A stretch of 17,710 nucleotides of DNA from Planctomycetales bacterium (GTDB lineage: Bacteria; Planctomycetota; SBBH01): assembly GCA_005239795.1 (NCBI GenBank), contig SBBH01000090.1:1-17710 (forward strand), in the 5' to 3' direction. Each line of letters begins with the position of its first letter. Position 1 is the first letter of the stretch. Under the pieces are notes generated by a model. It worked only from the letters and a program-made list of their open reading frames with translations, was not told where the DNA came from and searched no databases. The translations under genes were made by a program, and so were the position numbers. Positions 7,153-14,661 of the stretch are shown in pieces.

Positions 7153-8747
7153 GGCGGGGGGCCGTCAGCCGGCATGCCGCGGGCATTCTCCTGGCCCTTT
7201 TGATTTTGGGGGGAGCGCTTCGAGCCGTGGGCTTGGAACGGCGAGGGCTTGCCTCCTACGACGAGGGGTCGCTCGCCCAGGTCGCCAAAGGGCCGGCGAT
7301 CGCTTACCGCTGGGCGGTCCGCTCGGTCGTCCATGGGGATCCTCTGACCTCCGCCGCCTTGCGCGAGGAATTTGTTCGGAACGGCTTTCCCTATCCGTAT
7401 CTGGCGGCCAAACACGGCTACGCTGCCTGCGTGGCCGCGGGGATGGCGCTCTTCGGCGTCCGGGACGTCGTGCCGCTGGCGGTGAGCGCCTTGTTCGGGA
7501 CGCTTTCGCTCATCTGGGTCTGGCGGATCGGGCTCTTGGCGGGTGGCATCCGGACCGCGGCATGCGCCGCGGCGCTCCTGGCGGTTTCGCCGAATCATCT
7601 TTTCTTTTCCAGGTCCGGCTTTTCCCATGCCGCTTCGGTCTTTTTCGCGCTCGGCGCCTTTTTTTACGCGGTGCAGGGGCCTTTCTTACCGGCGCGCGCC
7701 GGCCTTTGGACGGGGCTCGCCTTCACGTTTCACTACAACCTCTACTGGCTTTTTGTGGTCCTTCCTGCACGGGAGGCTTGGCAGGCTTTGCAGGCACGTG
7801 AAAGTGCCGCACTGAGAGACGGCCTCCACCGGGTGGCAGCGTTCGCGATCGCGGCCGCGGTCCCGCTGGCGGCTTGGGAAGCGGTGACGCGCGCAGCCCG
7901 ATGGATCCTGGGGGGGTGGATCCACGGCGTGGCGAGTTACCTCGAGGAGGTTTGGTATTCCTCGGCCGGTTTGAACGCGACCATCTTCTCCGGAGGAGAT
8001 GCCCATCCTTGGTTCTATGTTATTCACACTGTCCGCACGGAAGGGATCTTCTTTGCGGTCCTGATGGCGATCGCGCTGGGGTGGGTCGTCACCCGCGCGG
8101 TACGCCATCCTGGGACGCCAGAGAGCCGGCTTCTACCCCTCGCGGCGGGGATCTTCTGGGTGTACATGGCCTATTCCCTCAAGCCGTTCATGGCCTGTCG
8201 GACGCTTCTCGTGGCCTTCCCTTTAGGTGTCCTGTTTGTTGCGACGATGGTCTGCCGATGGAGAAAATGGGTTGCTGTGGCGGTCCTGGTCGTTGCGGGT
8301 CAGCTCATATGTGTATGGGGGACGCTGGGGGACGTTCTGCGCACTCGTTCCCCGTACCCGGATCTCGTTGCCGAGGCCCAGGCCGGGGGGAGGTCTATTG
8401 CGGCGGTCGACGATTATCCGGTGGCGGAGTTTTATGCGCCCGGGGCTCCGTCCGCCTTGCTCCGATCGCCGCAGGAACTGCTCGACCGCGCCGACGCAGG
8501 CCCCGTCCATCTTTTGGCTGTGAACCGCGGCGGCCGGTGGGGATATGAGGATCCTCTCTGGAGCCGCGAGGGTCGTTACGAGGCGATCCGCTGGGCTGTC
8601 CAGACGCGTGTTCCCGCATACGTCCTCCCTTTCGGAGTGCCGCTCGCCTTCGACGACGCGGCCGCCCGTTTCGGTTGGGACCGCACCTTTTCCTTGGAAG
8701 GGGAGCCTTTTGCAGTGCACGTTTACGATATTCATGGGCGCCGCTGA
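7149..8747 (+). CDS. GT-C membrane glycosyltransferase (PMT/ArnT-like), copy 3 of 3
   Basis: A 532-residue multi-span protein. Its ATG at 7149 overlaps the TGA of copy 2 (ATGA), and GGAG at 7137-7140 is a well-spaced ribosome site. The first outer loop has SYDEGS (residues 36-41), with the conserved Asp-Glu. Further shared landmarks are FPYPYLAAKHGYAA, SPNHLFFSRSGFSHAAS, FHYN, VRTEGIFF, a KPFMACRTLLVAFP loop and the C-terminal VLPFGVPLAFDD...FGWDRTFSLE...VHVYDI. The last two membrane-side motifs are slightly changed from copies 1 and 2 (KPFMACRT in place of LKAART; FDDAAARF in place of FDYVD), so this copy may have diverged in acceptor or donor. It overlaps the flippase gene by 14 bases. Family assignment is firm; specificity is unknown. 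Confidence 0.83.
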   Translation: MRRGAVSRHAAGILLALLILGGALRAVGLERRGLASYDEGSLAQVAKGPAIAYRWAVRSVVHGDPLTSAALREEFVRNGFPYPYLAAKHGYAACVAAGMALFGVRDVVPLAVSALFGTLSLIWVWRIGLLAGGIRTAACAAALLAVSPNHLFFSRSGFSHAASVFFALGAFFYAVQGPFLPARAGLWTGLAFTFHYNLYWLFVVLPAREAWQALQARESAALRDGLHRVAAFAIAAAVPLAAWEAVTRAARWILGGWIHGVASYLEEVWYSSAGLNATIFSGGDAHPWFYVIHTVRTEGIFFAVLMAIALGWVVTRAVRHPGTPESRLLPLAAGIFWVYMAYSLKPFMACRTLLVAFPLGVLFVATMVCRWRKWVAVAVLVVAGQLICVWGTLGDVLRTRSPYPDLVAEAQAGGRSIAAVDDYPVAEFYAPGAPSALLRSPQELLDRADAGPVHLLAVNRGGRWGYEDPLWSREGRYEAIRWAVQTRVPAYVLPFGVPLAFDDAAARFGWDRTFSLEGEPFAVHVYDIHGRR

Positions 8748-10182
8748 CGAAAAAAAAGCTCCGCTCGCGCTGAATGCGGCCGCGGACGCGACGCGTTTTT
8801 TTGCGGCGACCCTGGCGAGCCGTCTTCTGCAGTTCGCCTATTTTCTGGTTGTTATGAGGATGCTCTCGGCTGACGACCGGGGGCGCTACAGCGGCACCCT
8901 GACGCTGGCGTCGATCGCTGCGGTCGTCATGAGCCTTGGGTTTGAAGCCATCCTGGTGCGTCGGATCGGCCGGGATCCGGCGGCCGCGAGCCGCGTTCTT
9001 TCCGCGGCCCTTGCCGTCAAGAGCCTTCTGGGATTGGGCGTTTTCCTGGTGATGGCCGGAATCGGGGGGCTCGCGTGGTGGCCGGATGCCAAGGCGCCGC
9101 TCCTGGCTCTTTTCGGTTTTTCGGTTTTTTTGGAGTCGCTGCTGGCCTGTTACCTGTCGTTTTTCCAGGCCCGTGGGGCTTTTCATTTCAATAATCACAT
9201 CATGGTCTGGGGAAGCCTGGCGACGTTGGCCGGAGGGGTTGTCGTGGCGTGGGTGGGAGGAAGCGTTGTCGGTTTTGCGGGGGTCGTCGCCGGCGTCCAG
9301 TTCCTGCGTTTGGCTGCGGGAGCCTTTTTGGCGCGTGAAGAGGGCGCCCGCGGCCAGCGGCCCGACCGCCGTGAGATGGTGACTCTCTGGCGGGAGTCCC
9401 TTCCGATCGGCCTCATGAACTTCTTAGGGCTTTTGTTTGTATGGGAGGACACGCTGGTGCTGTGGTTCGCGGCCGGAGACGCTGCGCTGGGGGATTATGC
9501 GCCCGTGCGGTCCCTGGCTGGGCACGCGGGGCTCATCCCGATCGCCCTGCGCACGGTGGTCTTTCCGCTCTTTATCACCGCGGCCGTCAGTGAAGGGGGG
9601 GCACTCTCCCGCCTCTACGGTCGAGGCCTTCAGGTTCTTTTGGCGGCAGCGCTCCCGATCGCGGTCCTGGGCTCTGTTTTCGCTGAGCCCCTGGTGCGTC
9701 TCTTTTTCGGGAGTACTGCTGATTCACTCGTCCTGCCGATGCGGATCTTGCCGTGGATGGTTCCCTTTTCGTTCCTCCAATCGCTTTGTTCGTGGTACTT
9801 CTACGCCCGCGGAAAGGAGCGGTGTCTCCTTGTGCCACAAGCGGCGCTCGTGGCAGTGTTCGCCGCCGCGCTCTGGTTCGCGGTCGAGAGAGGGGGGCGT
9901 GCGGGTGCCTGTTGGGCGACCCTGATCGGGACGGCGGTAAATTTCCTGGTCTTCGTTCCGCTTGTTTTGAAATCAGAGCCTGTCGCGTTCATCCGTTGGC
10001 TGTGGAAGCCGCTCGCATCGGCCGCCATCGCGTCGGCGACCCTGTTGCTGCCGATACCTTGGTGGGTCTGCGCGGCCTTCCATGTCGCCTTTTATGCGGT
10101 TCTCTTGCGCGTCTTGGGCGTTTTTGGAAATCGGGAGCTTCGGGCGGTCATGGGGGGCGTCCTTTGGTGGAGGAAGGCGTGA
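8734..10182 (+). CDS. Wzx/MATE-like polysaccharide flippase (MOP superfamily)
   Basis: A 482-residue protein made almost wholly of membrane helices (about 12-14), typical in length for Wzx/RfbX-type lipid-linked oligosaccharide flippases of the MOP exporter superfamily. The N-terminal pattern FFAATLASRLLQFAYFLVVMRMLSADDRGRYSG is characteristic: a first helix, then a short loop with a D-RGRYSG-type element. I place the start at ATG 8734. The open frame extends back to 8545, but that part lies inside copy 3 and does not look like the family. No Shine-Dalgarno is seen at 8734, so translation may depend on coupling. A run of eight A (8750-8757) falls in the early codons. It should flip the lipid-linked glycan across the inner membrane. 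It overlaps the next gene by 4 bases (GTGA). Confidence 0.85.
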   Translation: MGAADEKKAPLALNAAADATRFFAATLASRLLQFAYFLVVMRMLSADDRGRYSGTLTLASIAAVVMSLGFEAILVRRIGRDPAAASRVLSAALAVKSLLGLGVFLVMAGIGGLAWWPDAKAPLLALFGFSVFLESLLACYLSFFQARGAFHFNNHIMVWGSLATLAGGVVVAWVGGSVVGFAGVVAGVQFLRLAAGAFLAREEGARGQRPDRREMVTLWRESLPIGLMNFLGLLFVWEDTLVLWFAAGDAALGDYAPVRSLAGHAGLIPIALRTVVFPLFITAAVSEGGALSRLYGRGLQVLLAAALPIAVLGSVFAEPLVRLFFGSTADSLVLPMRILPWMVPFSFLQSLCSWYFYARGKERCLLVPQAALVAVFAAALWFAVERGGRAGACWATLIGTAVNFLVFVPLVLKSEPVAFIRWLWKPLASAAIASATLLLPIPWWVCAAFHVAFYAVLLRVLGVFGNRELRAVMGGVLWWRKA

Positions 10183-11177
10183 CGCATCCCATGGTCAGCG
10201 TCCTGATGCCGGTCTACAATCAGGCGATCTACGTCGGGGCCGCGATCGAAAGCATCCTCTCGCAGACCTTTTCGGATTTTGAATTGATCGTCGCCGACGA
10301 CGGCTCCACGGACGGGACGTTCGATCAGATCCGTTCTTTTCGGGACGATCGGATCACGGTTTTGGCGCTTCCGCACCGCGGGTGCGTGCCGACCCTCGTG
10401 GAGGCGGCCCGCCGCGCGCAGGGAAAATTCATGACGCGCCAGGATGCCGACGACCTGTCGCATCCGGAGCGGCTGCGCCTCCAGGTGGGGTTCCTTGAAA
10501 GTCATCCAGGATACGGGCTTGTCGGCGGGGACTACCGCCTGATCGATCGGGAGGGGGTCCCCTTCCTGACCATGCGGACGCTTCTTGGCGACCGTTCGAT
10601 CCGTGAGACGTTCGTGGTGGAGCTCCCCTTCTGCGGGCCCCTGGTCATGGTCCGGCGCGCCGCGGCGGAGCTGGCCGGCGGTTTTGTGGACCCGCACCTG
10701 ACGGCGTTTGAGGATCCAGATCTTTGCTGGCGCATGACGCGCCGGTACCGGGTCGCCAATATTCCCGAGATCGTCTATGACTACCGGCGTCACCCTGGGA
10801 ACGTCTCGATCCAAGGCTGGCACAAGTCCGTTGTGCGCGACCGCTGGAAAGGGATCCGTTCGGAGCTTGACGGATCAGGCGATCTTGAAATGCCATCCCC
10901 ACCGGACAACCCCCCTGCTGAGCCGGAAGATTTTTCGGACCCTCATCAGGCCCAGCGGCAGGAGCGGTATGTGGCGCTCCGCTACGAGGTGGGATTTTTC
11001 TATTTGGAGCTGGGTCAGGCGTTGCGCGGGAGGAATCTCATGTGCTGGGCCTGCCGACAAAAAGGGGGAAATATCCCGGTGGGCCGGCGGGCGACGCTCG
11101 TCTTGTCGAGATTCTCACCGTTTCTTGCCGTCCGGCTCCGGCGTTGGATCGACGCCCGTCGGCAGAAAATTTTTTAG
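10179..11177 (+). CDS. GT2 family glycosyltransferase
   Basis: A 332-residue protein from GTG 10179. GGAGG at 10169-10173 lies 5 bases upstream and favours this start over ATG 10191. Residues 5-235 form a classic GT2 domain: VSVLMPVYNQ (6-15), ADDGSTDGT (39-47) and the DxD-type RQDADDLSHPERL (87-99), then GGFVDPHLTAFEDPDLCWRM with the usual late acidic residues. A proline-rich linker (about 240-265) leads to a C-terminal helical tail with basic residues ending ARRQKIF. No membrane helix is evident, so it is probably cytoplasmic or peripheral. It would add one sugar to the lipid-linked chain. Last gene of the plus-strand operon; its TAG overlaps the stop of the convergent carbamoyltransferase gene. 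Confidence 0.88.
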   Translation: MTHPMVSVLMPVYNQAIYVGAAIESILSQTFSDFELIVADDGSTDGTFDQIRSFRDDRITVLALPHRGCVPTLVEAARRAQGKFMTRQDADDLSHPERLRLQVGFLESHPGYGLVGGDYRLIDREGVPFLTMRTLLGDRSIRETFVVELPFCGPLVMVRRAAAELAGGFVDPHLTAFEDPDLCWRMTRRYRVANIPEIVYDYRRHPGNVSIQGWHKSVVRDRWKGIRSELDGSGDLEMPSPPDNPPAEPEDFSDPHQAQRQERYVALRYEVGFFYLELGQALRGRNLMCWACRQKGGNIPVGRRATLVLSRFSPFLAVRLRRWIDARRQKIF

Positions 11178-12847
11178 CTTGCGGATTTTGTCACGAGGCA
11201 GTTTTCTATCACGAGGGCGTCCAGGCCCGAGCTGTAGAAGGTCCGGACGGCGTCCTCGGGTGTGTTCACGATCGGTTCTCCCTGGATGTTGAAGGAGGTG
11301 TTTAATACGACGCCGACGCCGGTGCGCTGCTTGAACTGGGAAATCAGCCTCCAGAAAAGGGGGGATGTTTTCGGGCTCACCGTTTGAACGCGCGCGGTCC
11401 CATCCACATGGACCGTGGCGGGGATGACAGAACGCTTTTCGGGACGCACGGGGAGGACGACGATCATGAACGGAAAAGGGGGATCAAAGTCGACGTAGGA
11501 CCGCGTCTCTTCCTCCAGGATCGCCGGAGCGAAGGGGCGGAAGTTCTCGCGGTTCTTTACCAGGGCGTTCACGCGTTCCTTCATGGCTGGGTCGCGCGGG
11601 TCCGCGAGGATCGAACGGTTTCCCAGGGCGCGCGGGCCGAACTCGGCGCGCCCCTGGAACCAGCCGACCACCTGCCCGGAGGCGATCCGCTGGGCGGCGG
11701 CGGCGGCCGGGTCGTCGACGGAGGTGAAAGGGATCTTCAGGCGTTTGAGCGTTTCTTCGACGGCGGCTTTCGAAAAAACAGGACCGAAGTCGGCGCGGTC
11801 CATGACGAACTCCCGCGGTCGCCGAAGGACTGTATGCCAGACATGAAAGGCCGCCCCGATTGCCAACCCCGAGTCGCCGGCCGCCGGCTGGACATAGAGT
11901 CCGCTCCATTTCCCGCTTGAGAGAAGCTTTCCGTTGACGACGCCGTTTAAGCCCACACCCCCTGCGATGCAGAGATTTTTCGAGCCCGTCTCTTTCTGGA
12001 GGAAATCGGCGAGATGGAAGGCTGCTTTCTCAAGGTGTGCCTGGACGCTCGCGGCGATGTCCCGGTGGAAGTCCGTGATCGGCTCTTCCGGTGCGCGCGC
12101 GGATCCCAGGCGCAGGAGCTCCGCCGTGTATCCCCGGTAGTAGTCTAGATTCCGGCGGTCGACCGTGTAGCGTCCGGGACCGTCGAGGCGTATCGTCCGC
12201 GCGAAGAAATCCGTGAAGCGCGGCTTCCCGTACGCCGCCAGCCCCATCACCTTGTATTCGTCGTTTTTGCCGAATCCCAAGTAGTCGGTGATTTGGGCGT
12301 AGAGGTGGCCCAGCGAATGAGGGAGCTTGATCCGACGCAGGACATCGATGTCGAGCCCCTGGCCATAGGCGAGCATCGTGGAGATGTCCTCGCCACGGGC
12401 GTCGTAGGTGAGGATGGCCGATTCCTTGAAGCCGGAAACGAAGAAAGCGCTCGCGGCATGTGCCAGATGGTGCTCGATGATGGCGACCGGCTTTCCGAGG
12501 GATGTGAAACGCTTCTCGAACTGGAGGTGCCTGCCGAAGACGTCGAGGGTGTTGGCGATCGCGTGGAGGTGAAGGCCCGGCCGCCCCGGCAGGCGCGCGA
12601 GATCCTCTCGCAGGTTGTGTCCTAAGAAGCGCCGCGGCTTCCAGGGGATCGCGTAATGATCCGCCGCCTGCCAGTCTATTCTGGTGTTTCGCGACAGCGT
12701 TGCGAGGGCCTTGTCCGGCGGGCCACCATAATGTTTGCGCCGGTTGAGACGCTCTTCCTCGACCGCATAGGCGATCTTTCCATCCTCGAGCAGACAGACG
12801 GCGCTGTCATGAATATTGCCGTTGACGCCCAGGATCCGGATCGGCAT
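11174..12847 (-). CDS. Carbamoyltransferase, NodU/CmcH/TobZ family
   Basis: A 557-residue protein that matches the NodU/CmcH/TobZ O-carbamoyltransferases in length and order. These use carbamoyl phosphate and ATP to form carbamoyl-adenylate and carbamoylate a hydroxyl, often on a sugar. The start MPIRILGVNGNIHDSAV...EEERLNRRKH is the usual one. HHLAH (residues 126-130, an HxxxH metal/ATP site in the Kae1-like domain), LTYDARGE (146-153) and EYKVMGLAAYG follow. The C-terminal YrdC-like part has EFGPRALGNRSILADPR, NRENFRPFAPAIL and FNIQGEPIVNTPEDA. It probably decorates a sugar of the glycan made here. It is convergent with the GT2 gene and shares its stop bases (TTAG, 11174-11177). No Shine-Dalgarno is visible before the ATG; a 120-bp inverted-repeat element ends 14 bases upstream. 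Confidence 0.93.
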   Translation of the reverse strand: MPIRILGVNGNIHDSAVCLLEDGKIAYAVEEERLNRRKHYGGPPDKALATLSRNTRIDWQAADHYAIPWKPRRFLGHNLREDLARLPGRPGLHLHAIANTLDVFGRHLQFEKRFTSLGKPVAIIEHHLAHAASAFFVSGFKESAILTYDARGEDISTMLAYGQGLDIDVLRRIKLPHSLGHLYAQITDYLGFGKNDEYKVMGLAAYGKPRFTDFFARTIRLDGPGRYTVDRRNLDYYRGYTAELLRLGSARAPEEPITDFHRDIAASVQAHLEKAAFHLADFLQKETGSKNLCIAGGVGLNGVVNGKLLSSGKWSGLYVQPAAGDSGLAIGAAFHVWHTVLRRPREFVMDRADFGPVFSKAAVEETLKRLKIPFTSVDDPAAAAAQRIASGQVVGWFQGRAEFGPRALGNRSILADPRDPAMKERVNALVKNRENFRPFAPAILEEETRSYVDFDPPFPFMIVVLPVRPEKRSVIPATVHVDGTARVQTVSPKTSPLFWRLISQFKQRTGVGVVLNTSFNIQGEPIVNTPEDAVRTFYSSGLDALVIENCLVTKSAS

Positions 12848-12861
12848 GGAGGGAGTGTCTT

Positions 12862-12981
12862 AGGGGCCGTGCGGAAATAACTTCTGTATTTGATAGAAGG
12901 GCTCACGGGGCATGAACGAAAATCTCAGAGATCTCACGCGTAATGCCTTTTTATCCGACTTCTTTTTTCCGCACGGCCCCT
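12862..12981. mobile_element. MITE-like element with 16-bp terminal inverted repeats
   Basis: AGGGGCCGTGCGGAAA at 12862-12877 is the exact reverse complement of the 16 bases at 12966-12981. A few outer and inner bases also pair (12860/12983; 12879-12880/12963-12964). The 120-bp unit is more AT-rich inside than the surrounding genes and holds no complete gene. These traits fit a miniature inverted-repeat transposable element or an internally deleted insertion sequence. I see no clear target-site duplication in the flanks and no second copy in this window, so the mobile nature is inferred. It lies between the DUF2723-like gene and the carbamoyltransferase start. Confidence 0.5.
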
Positions 12982-12983
12982 GA
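12912..12983 (+). other. Short open frame ending in the right inverted repeat; possible transposase tail
   Basis: ATG 12912 opens a 23-codon frame (begins MNENLRDLTR) that stops with TGA at 12981-12983, the last base of the right 16-bp inverted repeat plus two bases outside it. The frame is open upstream to 12897. Its last residues (FFFPHGP) are encoded by the repeat itself. Many insertion sequences end their transposase gene within the right terminal repeat, so this may be the remnant of such a gene. It may also be chance. I do not recognise the peptide. Confidence 0.2.
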
Positions 12984-12992
12984 TATAAGGAT

Positions 12993-13072
12993 TCGCGCGA
13001 AAAAGAGGAATGAAAAGACAATAGAATAAAAACGGCCCATTGCGATAGAGTCAATCAGTTATTTTCGCGCGA
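12993..13072. repeat. 80-bp unit bounded by an 11-bp inverted repeat
   Basis: TCGCGCGAAAA at 12993-13003 and its exact reverse complement at 13062-13072 bound an AT-rich 80-bp segment. The right copy begins two bases after the stop codon of the DUF2723-like gene, and the left copy is 11 bases from the 120-bp element. The transcript of the minus strand could close a long stem here, which might end or stabilise the upstream message; there is a T5 run inside but no compact hairpin directly before it. It could equally be another short mobile repeat. These two units together account for nearly all of the 227-base gap at 12848-13074. Confidence 0.4.
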
Positions 13073-13074
13073 CC

Positions 13075-14622
13075 TTACCGGTCGATCCGGTCGAAGTCCC
13101 CGACCGGAGTCCCCCTCCATCCAGATCCCTCCCACAGGGGACGATAGACATGTCCCGCGTAGAGGGGGCGGTCTCCGGCGGCCTCGGCCGCCCAGGTCAG
13201 GAACATCTCGCGGATCGGCTTGTTTTCCTCTCCGCCCCAGGCGGAGAGGTGATGGATTGTGAGATCTCTGCGGCCCATCTCGTGCTGGTAGTGCTTCAGG
13301 ATATCCCGTTCCTGGAAGTCGGCGATGACGACGGCGTTCGGCTCGATCGATGCGAAAGCCCGCTTGGCATAACGGCGCGGCTCGTCGAAGCCGCGTTTCG
13401 GGGGCCAGAGATAGAAGCGGGCGCGGTCCTTGTAAGAGGCGTCGGACGATTTTCGGAGGGAGGTCGGAAGGAAATCCTCGGCAGGCTCCAGCGCGTAGAC
13501 GGCGTAGAGGACTGGCGGGACTGCCACAGCCGCTACGAAGTAGGCGCGCCGGATACGCACAAGGATTTCCCTCGGGGAATTTCGCCAGAGAGTCAAAAAC
13601 AGCTCCAGGCCGCAGCCGATCCAAATGGCGACGACCAGGAAACTGGGCAGGTAAAAATTAATTTTCAGGGGAACGTTGAAATCGAAAGGAATGGCGACGC
13701 AGGAGCCGTAGAAAATCAAAAGCGCCCAACCGGTGGCGGGGGCGCGTTTGAGGCAGGCAGGGATCCCGAGGGCAGCGAGGGGAAGCGACAGGGGGAACTG
13801 GTAGACGAGATAGGCGAGCCACTCGAGGAAGTTCCGGCCGAAGCGCTCCCAGCGGATCGAGAGGAGCTCATGCCCTTGTGACATCCCCGTCACGAGCTCC
13901 CCCTGTCCACCGAACGCCCAGTGCCAGACGAAACCGTTCCATCCCTTGATGTGGATCAGGTCCGTATAGATGAAAAGGACGCCCGCCGCCCCGATTCCCC
14001 AGCCTAGGATCCATCCGGCGCCGAAGCGGAGCTTTGGGCGCGGCGCCAGGGCGAGGAAGATGGCTGCGGCCGGAAGGAAGGCGGCCGCGTACGGGTGGAC
14101 GCCGAGGGAAAGTCCCTGGCAGAGACCTGAGAATGCGAACGTTCCCGTGCTTGTTGTTTGGGCGCCGTGCACAAGCCCCCACAAGGACGCCAACCACAGG
14201 AGATTCATGAGGGGGTAGGGCTTCGCGACCTCGGCGTAATGCCAGAAGAGGTGGGAGACTCCGAGGCAGGACATGGACAGGAGTGCAGCTGTCGAGCGCC
14301 CGGTTAAAAGAAGGACAATCCGGTACACCAATCCAAGACATCCCGCGGACAGGAACGCGTTCAGGATATTCAGCCGCCAAGCCGTCTCGCCGGGGAGGGG
14401 AAGTTTGTGAGCGATCCCCGCCAAGAGGCAATACAGACGGTGCGAGACAGCGTCTCCCCAAAGGGGGCCCCCGGCGTCAAGGAGTTTGTGGTAGGTGGCT
14501 GAATCCTCCCAGGTGATCCCAGGAGCGGCGTTCCAGATATAGAGGGCCAGGAACCCCATCAGGGTCCAGAAAGGAATCCGCGCGGATTCGACAGGAGGGA
14601 GAGATCCGTTTTTTTGGTCCAT
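13075..14622 (-). CDS. DUF2723-like GT-C membrane protein
   Basis: A 515-residue multi-span protein. After the first helix (about residues 18-31) the first outer loop reads PGITWEDSATYH (34-45), with Glu39-Asp40 at the place of the GT-C catalytic acids. Then come SHRLYCLLAGIAHKLPL and ETAWRLNILNAFLSA (79-93), and YAEVAKPYPL in the next outer loop. This set matches my recollection of DUF2723 proteins, which are related to protein O-mannosyltransferases. About ten hydrophobic segments precede a soluble C-terminal part from about residue 390. It likely transfers a sugar from a lipid carrier on the periplasmic side. It differs from the three plus-strand GT-C copies in its loops. It starts 39 bases from the divergent gene at 14662 and is followed, after 227 bases, by the carbamoyltransferase gene. 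Confidence 0.75.
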   Translation of the reverse strand: MDQKNGSLPPVESARIPFWTLMGFLALYIWNAAPGITWEDSATYHKLLDAGGPLWGDAVSHRLYCLLAGIAHKLPLPGETAWRLNILNAFLSAGCLGLVYRIVLLLTGRSTAALLSMSCLGVSHLFWHYAEVAKPYPLMNLLWLASLWGLVHGAQTTSTGTFAFSGLCQGLSLGVHPYAAAFLPAAAIFLALAPRPKLRFGAGWILGWGIGAAGVLFIYTDLIHIKGWNGFVWHWAFGGQGELVTGMSQGHELLSIRWERFGRNFLEWLAYLVYQFPLSLPLAALGIPACLKRAPATGWALLIFYGSCVAIPFDFNVPLKINFYLPSFLVVAIWIGCGLELFLTLWRNSPREILVRIRRAYFVAAVAVPPVLYAVYALEPAEDFLPTSLRKSSDASYKDRARFYLWPPKRGFDEPRRYAKRAFASIEPNAVVIADFQERDILKHYQHEMGRRDLTIHHLSAWGGEENKPIREMFLTWAAEAAGDRPLYAGHVYRPLWEGSGWRGTPVGDFDRIDR

Positions 14623-14627
14623 GCCAG

Positions 14628-14640
14628 CGGCGATCCGCCG
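14628..14640. promoter_or_regulatory. Small palindrome in the 39-base divergent gap
   Basis: CGGCG (14628-14632) and CGCCG (14636-14640) are inverted copies around ATC, inside the 14623-14661 gap between divergent genes. A gap this short can hardly hold two full promoters, so this could be a shared operator, or one of the two starts may lie further into its gene. No clear -10/-35 pair is seen. Confidence 0.18.
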
Positions 14641-14661
14641 GAGGCATGATATCGTAAAGCC

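Noticed and set aside
8545..8733. Upstream extension of the flippase frame
   Set aside because: It lies within copy 3 of the GT-C genes and its Arg/Ser-rich sequence does not fit a flippase N-terminus; ATG 8734 gives the usual length.
9753..10178. Upstream extension of the GT2 frame at 10179
   Set aside because: It lies within the flippase gene, and GGAGG five bases before GTG 10179 marks the start where the GT2 fold begins.
12848..13074. CRISPR array or riboswitch in the 227-base gap
   Set aside because: There are only two inverted-repeat pairs, no direct repeats at regular spacing, and no conserved aptamer pattern that I recognise.
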